DNA of 64,000 bases from NCBI GenBank assembly GCA_003162395.1, contig PMON01000070.1:62500-126499 (forward strand), written 5' to 3'. Of the stretch, positions 51,195-58,187 are shown piece by piece; within the stretch, counting starts at the first letter, position 1, and each line of letters starts with the position of its first letter. A program made the position numbers and the translations under genes. A model generated the notes under the pieces. That model ran no database searches and was not told the DNA's origin. It worked only from the letters and a program-made list of their open reading frames with translations. This DNA is from Acidimicrobiaceae bacterium (GTDB lineage: Bacteria > Actinomycetota > Acidimicrobiia > Acidimicrobiales > RAAP-2).

Positions 51195-51791
51195 ATGGAG
51201 TACTCACAGGTCATCAGCCGGCGTCGCATGGTTCGCGACTACACCGACGAGCCGATCTCGGCCTCGTGCGTGGAGCGAGTCCTCGCGAGCGCGCTGCGCG
51301 CCCCGTCCGCGGGCTTCTCGCAGGGCTGGGCGTTCCTCGCGCTCACCGAGCAAGAGGACCGGGCACGGTTCTGGCAGATCGCGAGCACCCAGACCGAGCA
51401 CTCGCCCGGCATGCGCAACGCGCCGCTCATCGTGGTCTCGCTCTCGCACAAGGACGCCTACCTCGATCGCTATGCCGAGGCCGACAAGGGTTGGGAGGAC
51501 CGTGCCGAGTCGCGGTGGCCCGCGCCCTACTGGGACATCGACACGGGGATGGCGACGCTCCTCATGCTGCTCACCGCGGTCGACGAGGGACTGGGCGCGT
51601 GCTTCTTCGGCCTCATGCCTGACGAGCTGTCCCCGTTCCGCGCGGCATTCGCGATCCCCGCGGGGTACCTGCCGATCGGCGCGACCACGGTCGGGCATCG
51701 CGGGGCGAACGTGCCGCCACAGAGCGAGCGCGTCGCCCAGCGGAGGCGATCGATCGACGAGGTCGTCCATCGTGGCTCGTGGGGAGACTGA
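51195..51791 (+). CDS. Nitroreductase-family flavoprotein
   Basis: A 198-residue FMN enzyme. VISRRRMVRDYTDEPISASC is the FMN-phosphate-binding R-R-x-x-R-x-Y motif and LRAPSAGFSQGW the PS.g..q.W motif; WDIDTGMATLLMLLTAVDEG and LGACFFG form the dimer helix, and FAIPAGYLPIGATTVGHRG the closing part. The family reduces nitro compounds, quinones or flavins with NAD(P)H; actinobacterial members may use F420-related cofactors. Length is typical. ATG 51195. Its neighbour downstream is a quinone-oxidoreductase-like enzyme 154 bases away on the same strand. Confidence 0.88.
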   Translation: MEYSQVISRRRMVRDYTDEPISASCVERVLASALRAPSAGFSQGWAFLALTEQEDRARFWQIASTQTEHSPGMRNAPLIVVSLSHKDAYLDRYAEADKGWEDRAESRWPAPYWDIDTGMATLLMLLTAVDEGLGACFFGLMPDELSPFRAAFAIPAGYLPIGATTVGHRGANVPPQSERVAQRRRSIDEVVHRGSWGD

Positions 51792-51945
51792 ACCGGCAAG
51801 GATCGCGCGCCGCACCCGCGACGTCGCCGAGGCGGGCCGCCGTCGGTGCGCGGGGGTGGACTCGCCAGTCGGTCCGGGCGGGCCGACTGGCCGGTAGACC
51901 GGTTCTTCTCGGCGGACGACCCGCCCGTGGCAGGAGGGGACGCAC

Positions 51946-52914
51946 GTGAAGGCAGCGGTGTACTACGAGACAGGCAGTCCCGACGTCTTCCGGTACGAGG
52001 ACGTCGCAGACCCCACCGTGGGTGACCTCGACATCCTCATCACGGTCGAAGCAGTGAGCATCGAAGGCGGTGACACGCTCAGCCGGCTCGGCGGGGAACT
52101 GAGCGCCACGCCGCACATCGTCGGCTACCAGTGTGCCGGCACCGTCGTCGAGATCGGATCCAACGTGACGAGGTTCTCCGTGGGGGACCGTGCGGTGACG
52201 CTCGGGGTCGACGGATCCCACGCCGCGCTGCGCGCCGCGAACGAGTCGTTCGCGTGGAGGATCCCCGACGGGCTCGCCACGCCCGAGGCAGCCTGCGTCC
52301 CGGTGGCATTCGGGACGGCCGACGGCTGCCTCTTCGAGTTCGGCCACCTCGTCGCCGGCGAGACGGTCCTGATCCACGCCGGGGCGAGCGGCGTGGGGAT
52401 CGCCTCGATCCAGCTCGCGAAGCGCGCCGGCGCACGCGTCATCGCAACGGCGTCGAGTGACGCCAAGCTCGAGCGACTGAAGGAGCTCGGGCTGGACGAA
52501 GGCATCAACTACGCCACGGGTGACTTCGTCGCCGAGGCCCGGCGGCTGACCGATGGGCGGGGCGTGGACGTCGTCGTCGACTCGGTCGGGGCGACGACCC
52601 TCCAAGGGAGCCTTGCTGCACTCGGGTACCGAGGGCGATGCGTGTCGGTCGGTGACGCGGGGCGCGCGCACGCGGCGAAGCTCGACATCACCGGCATGCG
52701 GCCGAACAACCAGACCCTTTCGGGGTACTTCTTGGGTGCAGAGCTCTTCATGAACCCCCGTACCTACGAGACGATCGCCGGTCAGCTCGCCTTGATCGAC
52801 AAGGGCGAGCTCAAGGTCGTGATCGACCGCACCTTTCCCCTCGAGGATGCCGCGGGCGCCCACGCCTACATCGAGAGCCGCCAGGCATTCGGTCGGGTGC
52901 TGCTCACGCCCTGA
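51946..52914 (+). CDS. Quinone-oxidoreductase-like medium-chain dehydrogenase
   Basis: A 322-residue zinc-independent MDR enzyme. N-terminal GroES-like fold: MKAAVYYETGSPDVFRYEDV and HIVGYQCAGTVVEIGSNVTR; Rossmann part: VLIHAGASGVGIASIQLAKR, GARVIATASSDAKLERLKEL and GVDVVVDSVGATTLQGSLAA. Zinc ligands of classic alcohol dehydrogenases are missing, as in the QOR group that uses NADPH to reduce quinones or enones. Strong AGGAGGGG before the GTG. Its end overlaps by 11 bases the end of the convergent BlaI-type regulator gene. Confidence 0.9.
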   Translation: MKAAVYYETGSPDVFRYEDVADPTVGDLDILITVEAVSIEGGDTLSRLGGELSATPHIVGYQCAGTVVEIGSNVTRFSVGDRAVTLGVDGSHAALRAANESFAWRIPDGLATPEAACVPVAFGTADGCLFEFGHLVAGETVLIHAGASGVGIASIQLAKRAGARVIATASSDAKLERLKELGLDEGINYATGDFVAEARRLTDGRGVDVVVDSVGATTLQGSLAALGYRGRCVSVGDAGRAHAAKLDITGMRPNNQTLSGYFLGAELFMNPRTYETIAGQLALIDKGELKVVIDRTFPLEDAAGAHAYIESRQAFGRVLLTP

Positions 52915-53368
52915 GCCGGCTCGGTCGCGCCGAGGGCGCCTGCTCATCGAGCGCTGCGATGGCGTGCTGGACGAGCGACGCCTGATCGCTCGTGAGCAGC
53001 TCGACGAATCGCGCGAGCGCGACCTCGGGCTCCCGGGTCATCACCAGCGCGTCGTGCATCGCGCCGGCAGCGTGCTCTGCCATCGTGCCGGTTGCGGCGA
53101 AGCGATTGGTCCTCCCCTGCTTCGTGCGACGGACCAGGCCCTTGCGCACGAGTCGGTCGAGGACGGTCACGATCGTCGTGTAGGCGTACTCGGGGAGCAC
53201 GTCGGCGACGTCGCGTCCGGTGAGCTCGGGGCGGGCGTCCTCCCAGAGCACACTGATCACCCGGCGCTCGAGCGCGCCAAGGGACGCGACACCGCACGCG
53301 CACGTCGCGCAGCCGCATGGGTCGCACGTGCAGCGGGCGTTGGTGCACGAAGTCGAGGTCTGGCCCAT
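52904..53368 (-). CDS. BlaI/MecI/CopY-family repressor with Cys-rich N-terminus
   Basis: A 154-residue winged-helix regulator. Residues 30-100 are the family DNA-binding domain: LGALERRVISVLWEDARPEL, TGRDVADVLPEYAYTTIVTV and LDRLVRKGLVRRTKQGRTNR. The C-terminal helices serve dimerisation. Unusual are the first 27 residues, which hold seven Cys (CTNARCTCDPCGCATCACG), a metallothionein-like cluster not normal in BlaI/MecI proteins; CopY repressors carry a CxC-type Cu site instead at the C-terminus. A metal sensor role is therefore likely. ATG 53368 has GAGGAG nine bases upstream. It is last in an operon after two membrane-protein genes next to a Cu+ ATPase. Confidence 0.85.
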   Translation of the reverse strand: MGQTSTSCTNARCTCDPCGCATCACGVASLGALERRVISVLWEDARPELTGRDVADVLPEYAYTTIVTVLDRLVRKGLVRRTKQGRTNRFAATGTMAEHAAGAMHDALVMTREPEVALARFVELLTSDQASLVQHAIAALDEQAPSARPSRLRA

Positions 53369-53409
53369 GGCTCCTCTTTCATCAGCTCGTGCGCGTGGCT
53401 TCGCCTCGC

Positions 53410-54084
53410 TCATACCGAGAGCACCAGCATGTAGCCCATGGCGAGGCACATCGCGACGTGACAGCAGATCTCGAGTCGAGGAGCGAGCCACGGACGAACC
53501 GCGGCTGCGACGTGCACCGGACGGACGGTGTCGCCGCTCGGCACGATGGCAAGGACCTGGCGGCCCTGGATCGCGAAGCGGCCCATCGCGTCGAGCTGCC
53601 AGACCGCCGAGGCCACGAGCACCACGACGAACGCGAGCGTGAGGCCGGGGTCCCCGACGCCGTGCCGCGAGCCGGTCATCGACATCGAGGCGCTGCCGAG
53701 GCCCGCGACCGTCGACGTGGTGAGCCAGAGCATGTAGAGCATGGCCCCCGCCATGACCATGTGGATCGCGAAGTGCGAGACGTGATGCCCGTGATCGTCG
53801 TCGACGCCGGCGACCCCGCGCTGGGCGACGAATCGCACGCACAGGATCAAGAAGTACGTGCCGACCCCGGCGAAGACCACCTCCCATGCACCGATCGGCA
53901 CGATCCGCCAGCTCGGCACCAGCATGCCCGCCATGGCCGCGCCCATGAGGACGTGGGCGACGTTGACGTCGCGGTGGATCCGCCTGCCCATCCGCCGCGC
54001 GAGCGCGAGACGCAGGACGCAGTAGGCCGAGACGGCCACCATGAGCACCGCGAAGCCGTAGGCGAGCCAGCTCGGGAACGGCAT
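53410..54084 (-). CDS. DUF5134 family membrane protein
   Basis: A 224-residue integral membrane protein of the actinobacterial DUF5134 family. The start WLAYGFAVLMVAVSAYCVLR is the first of about six spans; the second region DVNVAHVLMGAAMAGMLVPS and a later HVSHFAIHMVMAGAMLYMLW are His/Met-rich, as is the end EICCHVAMCLAMGYMLVLSV. A His-Gly cluster DDDHGHHVSHF lies in a loop. His and Met side chains in membrane helices suggest metal binding, and the position between a metal-type repressor gene and another membrane gene, beside a Cu+ ATPase, fits copper handling. ATG 54084 lies one base after the upstream stop. Confidence 0.85.
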   Translation of the reverse strand: MPFPSWLAYGFAVLMVAVSAYCVLRLALARRMGRRIHRDVNVAHVLMGAAMAGMLVPSWRIVPIGAWEVVFAGVGTYFLILCVRFVAQRGVAGVDDDHGHHVSHFAIHMVMAGAMLYMLWLTTSTVAGLGSASMSMTGSRHGVGDPGLTLAFVVVLVASAVWQLDAMGRFAIQGRQVLAIVPSGDTVRPVHVAAAVRPWLAPRLEICCHVAMCLAMGYMLVLSV

Positions 54085-54085
54085 C

Positions 54086-55057
54086 TCAGGCGACCCCAGG
54101 CGCCATGCCGCGGCGCGCCTCGCCCGTGGCGCGTCGCGGCGCCCGGTGCACGGCGCGCCGCTGGGGCCAGTAGGCAAGCGAGAAGAGGACCAGCAGCGGA
54201 CCCGAGTTGGGATCGGTCGCGCCGGTCTCGAGGGTCCGTCCAAAGTTCTGGCCCACGACCCAGATGACCAGTGCCGTCACCACGGCGGCGAGAATCGCCA
54301 CTTGCTGGGAACCTGTCTCGAGCAGGCCACCGATCGCGATCGCGCAGAAGACGGCGCACAGCACCACGGCGACGACCGTTCCGCGGCCCGAGAGTCCCGA
54401 CGCAAGCTGCCGATCGAGCGACGAGAGCCATCCCGGCTCGCCGGGCTCCAGCGTGCGGAGCAGGCTGCTCGCCTGACCCGGGGATCGGCTCGCACCGAGC
54501 ACCGACAGCGTCGCCAACGCGAGCCACACCCCAGCCCAGACGACCCGTGCAGCGGGCGACCCGATTGCTTGGGCGGCCACGGTGCTCGCACGCGTGCCTC
54601 GCTGAGCACGGGGCCACAGCAAGATGGCGAGAAGCGCGTAGAAGAGGACCGCTCCGGGTCCGCCTCCGAGGGGTGCCGCGTGACCGCGCAGGATGCCGCC
54701 GAGACCTTCGCCGAACCACCAGACGACGATCGACCACGCGATGGAGGCACCGAGCGCGACTCGCAGCGTCGGGCGCCACGCGATACCCATCCCGAGCGAG
54801 ATCTGGAGCAGCGCGAAGCCGGCGTTGGCCACCTGGGCGTGATGGCCGACGAGCGTCGAGCTCCACTCGATGCTCCGTGCGACGGGCCCGGGATTGCCGA
54901 GGGCGGCCGAGTGCAGCATGCCGCTGAAGCCGTTCACCCCGGAGGTGAACATCAGGCTCTGGAGCTGGAGGACGCCGTCAAGCAGCCAGAGCGTCGCGAG
55001 TGCGAGCTGCAGCATGCGACGAGCATCGGGAACGAGGGTCGCGGCGTCCTCGTTCAT
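54086..55057 (-). CDS. Multi-spanning membrane protein of the copper-type operon
   Basis: A 323-residue membrane protein with about eight spans, starting after MNEDAATLVPDARRML with LALATLWLLDGVLQLQSLMF. Other spans: AGFALLQISLGMGIA, IAWSIVVWWFGEGLGG, AVLFYALLAILLWPRA and GTVVAVVLCAVFCAIAIGG. The Trp/Gly-rich W.FGEGLGG segment and LDGVLQLQ are found in uncharacterised actinobacterial proteins encoded with DUF5134. No motif allows a reaction to be named. It is the first gene of the operon with DUF5134 (one-base gap) and the BlaI-type repressor; a TACTAC-N5-GTAGTA dyad lies 39-55 bases before its ATG. Confidence 0.8.
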   Translation of the reverse strand: MNEDAATLVPDARRMLQLALATLWLLDGVLQLQSLMFTSGVNGFSGMLHSAALGNPGPVARSIEWSSTLVGHHAQVANAGFALLQISLGMGIAWRPTLRVALGASIAWSIVVWWFGEGLGGILRGHAAPLGGGPGAVLFYALLAILLWPRAQRGTRASTVAAQAIGSPAARVVWAGVWLALATLSVLGASRSPGQASSLLRTLEPGEPGWLSSLDRQLASGLSGRGTVVAVVLCAVFCAIAIGGLLETGSQQVAILAAVVTALVIWVVGQNFGRTLETGATDPNSGPLLVLFSLAYWPQRRAVHRAPRRATGEARRGMAPGVA

Positions 55058-55095
55058 GGGACTCGGCACTCCGCCTCCTCGTCGCGTGACTCGAC

Positions 55096-55112
55096 TACTA
55101 CAGCTCGTAGTA
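55096..55112. promoter_or_regulatory. Probable operator of the BlaI-type repressor
   Basis: TACTAC-AGCTC-GTAGTA, a perfect 6-bp inverted repeat with five-base spacer, stands 39 bases upstream of the first gene of the repressor operon. BlaI/CopY-family proteins bind dyads with ACA/TGT- or TAC/GTA-type arms of this size. The site lies between that operon and the divergent Cu+ ATPase, so it could control both. Confidence 0.6.
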
Positions 55113-55304
55113 TTGCCCGCCTCGAGTCGTGCCGCGAGCGGTTCGTCAAGCAGTCGAGCGTCTGCCCGTCGGGCTCGCGTCGCCGGCTCGAGCCGGTCGC
55201 GTTGCGGCGCGTCGCTACTGTCGACGGTGACGCGCAGCTTCGGTTGACGCACCGTGACCGGCCGTCGGGGCGCCGCCCGAGGGCGGGCGCGAGAGGGGAT
55301 CGGC

Positions 55305-55394
55305 GTGCGGACGCCCACCATGACGAGATTCGACGCCGACCGACCGCCCGAGCCGCAGGTCGCCCGCGTGCGCGTACGCGGCGCGCTGAGCTAG
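55305..55394 (+). CDS. Possible 29-residue leader ORF of the Cu+ ATPase
   Basis: A GTG at 55305, preceded by AGAGGGGA at a suitable distance, opens a 29-codon frame rich in Arg, Pro and Val that ends with TAG at 55392-55394. The ATPase ATG follows with no gap (TAGATG) and has no ribosome-binding site of its own. The frame could therefore serve to couple translation. No known leader motif and no Cys is seen; it may also be chance. Confidence 0.35.
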   Translation: MRTPTMTRFDADRPPEPQVARVRVRGALS

Positions 55395-58061
55395 ATGCTC
55401 ACCGTCCCCTCCGAGGGCGCCGCGCCGGTCGACGGGGCGAGCAGTGACCGATCGACGTCCGAGCTCGTCCTCCAAGGGATGCACTGCGCCGCGTGTGCCA
55501 CGAGGATCGAGCAGGCCCTCGCAGACGAGCCGGCCGTTCTCAGTGCCTCGGTCAACCTCGCGACCAATCGTGCGTTCGTCACCTATGTCGCCTCGATGAC
55601 CGACGCGACGCAGCTGTGCGCCGTGGTGCACGCCGTCGGCTACGAGGCGCAGGACGCCACGACCGCGCCGCCCGAACGAGCGGGTGGTGGCGACCCGGAT
55701 CATTGGGTGGCCCGGGCGATCGTCTCGTGGCCGCTCGCGTTGTGCGCGCTGGCTGTCGCGCTCCTTGGCCCGGAGAATGCTCCGGCCGGGTGGGTGGTGC
55801 TCCTGCTCGGCATCGCCGTCGAGGTCGCTGGCGGCTGGCCGTTCCTGACCACGACCGTTCGCCTCCTGCGGCACGGGGCGACGTCCATGGACACGCTCAT
55901 TGCCGTCGGGACCCTCGCGGCACTGTCGGTCAGCGCCGTCGAGGCAATCGCCCTCGGCGGGCGTCACGTCCACCTGGGCGGGAGCGGCGCGTTCGCCGCT
56001 CGCCTGCACGGCGTGATGGCCCCACTCATCATCGCGATCCTCGTCTCGGGCCGAGCGATCGAGGCACGTGCACGGAGTCGGGCGTCGCACGCGATGCGCT
56101 CGCTGATGGCCCTGCGTCCGCCGACTGCCCGGGTGGTGGCGAGCATTGACGACGAGCAGGGGCATCTGGTCCCGCCCGAGAGCGTGCCCGTCGATGCGCT
56201 GGTCCGTGTCCGGTCCCATGAGCAGGTCCCCCTCGACGGGATCGTCGTGGACGGCTGGTCCTCGATCGACGAGTCGATGCTCACCGGTGAGCCGCTCCCC
56301 GTCGATCGCGGCCGGGGCAGCACCGTCACGGGCGGGACTCGCAACGGCGCGGGCTCCCTCGTCGTTCGGGTTGCTGCGGTCGCTGCGGAGTCGGTCCTCG
56401 CGCGGATGCAGCGGCTCGTCGACGACGCCCAGCGTGACAAGCCGGCACTCCAGCGACTTGCCGACCGGATCAGCTCGGTGTTCGTGCCCGTCGTGCTCGT
56501 CGCCGCCGCGGCCACCTTTGCCTCGTGGTGGGTCATCCAGGGCAACCTGGGCACGGCGGTCCTGAGCGCCGTCGCGGTCCTGCTCGTGGCGTGTCCGTGC
56601 GCGATGGGCCTCGCGACACCGGTCGCGATGATGGTCGGGACCGGCCGGGCATCGTCGCTCGGCATCCTGATGCGAAGCGGGGACGCGCTCGAGCGCCTGG
56701 CGCGCGCCGACTCGATCGTCTTCGACAAGACCGGCACCTTGACGGAGCGTGCCGCCACCCTCACCGCGGTCTCGGCGGTCGACGGCGTGGCCGAGGACTG
56801 GGTGCTCGGCGCCGCCTCAGCGATCGAGGCCGAGATCGACCACCCGATCGCACGTGCGATCCGCCGCGCGGCGCCTCCGCTTGCTCGCGCGACGGACGTG
56901 TCGGTCCTCAGCGGCATCGGCGTCACCGGAACCGTTGGCGGTCGGCTCGTCGCGATCGGCCGGCTCGAGGGATCGGGCGCGAGCGCGCACGACGCGGTGA
57001 CCTCGGCCGCGCTCGACCGGGGCGACACCGTGGTCTCGGTGGCATGCGACGGCCGTGTCGTCGGCTCGCTCGCGATCTCGACAGCCGTCCGTCCGGATGC
57101 CGCGGGAGCGATCGCACGGCTTCGGGACATGGGCCTCGCGTCGGTGATCCTGAGTGGTGACGCCGCACCCGCCGTCCGCGCGGTCGGCGACGCCCTCGGC
57201 ATCGATCGAGCGGAGAGCAATCTCAGCCCCTCGGACAAGCTTGACGCGATCCGTGCGCTGCAGTCGGCCGGTCATCGCGTGATCATGGTGGGCGACGGGG
57301 TCAATGACGCACCCGCGCTCAGCGCCGCCGACGTCGGCTGTGCCATCGGCACTGGCGCCGACGTGGCGCTCGAGAGCAGCGACATCACGCTCCTCGGCAG
57401 CGACCTGCACGGCGTGCCGAACGCGGTGGGGATCGCACGGGCGACCTCATCGGTCATCGTGCAGAACTTCGGGTGGGCGATGGGCTACAACATCTCGGCG
57501 CTGCCCTTGGCCGCCGCAGGGCTCCTCGACCCGCTCGTCGCGGCGGTCGCGATGGGCCTCTCGAGCCTCGTCGTGGTGCTCAACAGCCTTCGACTGCTGC
57601 GACTTGGCCGTCGTGGCACCGACACGATCCGACCGCCGAAGGTGCTCCGCGGCGCCCGGGCCTTCGCGCTGTCAGTCGCCGTGCCGATGCTGCTCTTTGG
57701 CTCGACGGTCGTCGTCGCCCAGGCGGTGTCGCCTGCCCGCGGCCAGTCCCTCATCCCGTCGCTGCCGACCATCGTGACCGTGCCGCTTCCTGACGGGGCC
57801 GCCGCGGAGGTCTACCTCGGGACGCTCCAGGCCGGGCCGAACGAGCTCCACCTGTTCTTCACCGGCGCTTCCGGTGTGGCCTCGGACCCACGCGTCATCG
57901 AGGCGGGCGGCGGTGCGTCCGCACCCCTCCGACTCCTTCGGGTCGACGCCACGCACTACATCGGCTTCCCGACCCTTTCTCGTGGCGGATGGAAATTCAC
58001 CTTCACCGTGGACGTCAACGGCACGCCGAGCGCGTTCACGACGCGGTTCACCCTCGTCTAG
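55395..58061 (+). CDS. copA: Cu+-type heavy-metal P1B ATPase with extra C-terminal domain
   Basis: An 888-residue efflux ATPase. One N-terminal HMA domain carries GMHCAACATRIEQAL (Cys31, Cys34). Eight spans include the transport site in CPCAMGLA (about residue 398). Actuator MLTGEPLPVD, phosphorylation site DKTGTLT (about 442), nucleotide site and hinge VGDGVNDAPALS (about 632) are intact; the last ATPase helices hold GWAMGYNISALPLAA and LNSLRLLRL. This set means Cu+/Ag+ export. After about residue 745 comes an additional span and a 110-residue beta domain (LGTLQAGPNELHLFFTG ... YIGFPTLSRGGWKFTF) resembling the CopD/YtkA extracytoplasmic domain. The gene is divergent from the BlaI-type repressor operon. 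ATG directly follows a stop codon. Confidence 0.92.
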   Translation: MLTVPSEGAAPVDGASSDRSTSELVLQGMHCAACATRIEQALADEPAVLSASVNLATNRAFVTYVASMTDATQLCAVVHAVGYEAQDATTAPPERAGGGDPDHWVARAIVSWPLALCALAVALLGPENAPAGWVVLLLGIAVEVAGGWPFLTTTVRLLRHGATSMDTLIAVGTLAALSVSAVEAIALGGRHVHLGGSGAFAARLHGVMAPLIIAILVSGRAIEARARSRASHAMRSLMALRPPTARVVASIDDEQGHLVPPESVPVDALVRVRSHEQVPLDGIVVDGWSSIDESMLTGEPLPVDRGRGSTVTGGTRNGAGSLVVRVAAVAAESVLARMQRLVDDAQRDKPALQRLADRISSVFVPVVLVAAAATFASWWVIQGNLGTAVLSAVAVLLVACPCAMGLATPVAMMVGTGRASSLGILMRSGDALERLARADSIVFDKTGTLTERAATLTAVSAVDGVAEDWVLGAASAIEAEIDHPIARAIRRAAPPLARATDVSVLSGIGVTGTVGGRLVAIGRLEGSGASAHDAVTSAALDRGDTVVSVACDGRVVGSLAISTAVRPDAAGAIARLRDMGLASVILSGDAAPAVRAVGDALGIDRAESNLSPSDKLDAIRALQSAGHRVIMVGDGVNDAPALSAADVGCAIGTGADVALESSDITLLGSDLHGVPNAVGIARATSSVIVQNFGWAMGYNISALPLAAAGLLDPLVAAVAMGLSSLVVVLNSLRLLRLGRRGTDTIRPPKVLRGARAFALSVAVPMLLFGSTVVVAQAVSPARGQSLIPSLPTIVTVPLPDGAAAEVYLGTLQAGPNELHLFFTGASGVASDPRVIEAGGGASAPLRLLRVDATHYIGFPTLSRGGWKFTFTVDVNGTPSAFTTRFTLV

Positions 58062-58187
58062 AAAGTCCGGACTCGACAAACCGACGACGGCCCGAGTGTC
58101 CGCGACCGCCCGACCGGTCTGCTAGGCAGGGGCCGGCGAGATGGGCGGGATGCACCCGACGCGTGTCGCCCTCGAAGGGGGAGTCTC

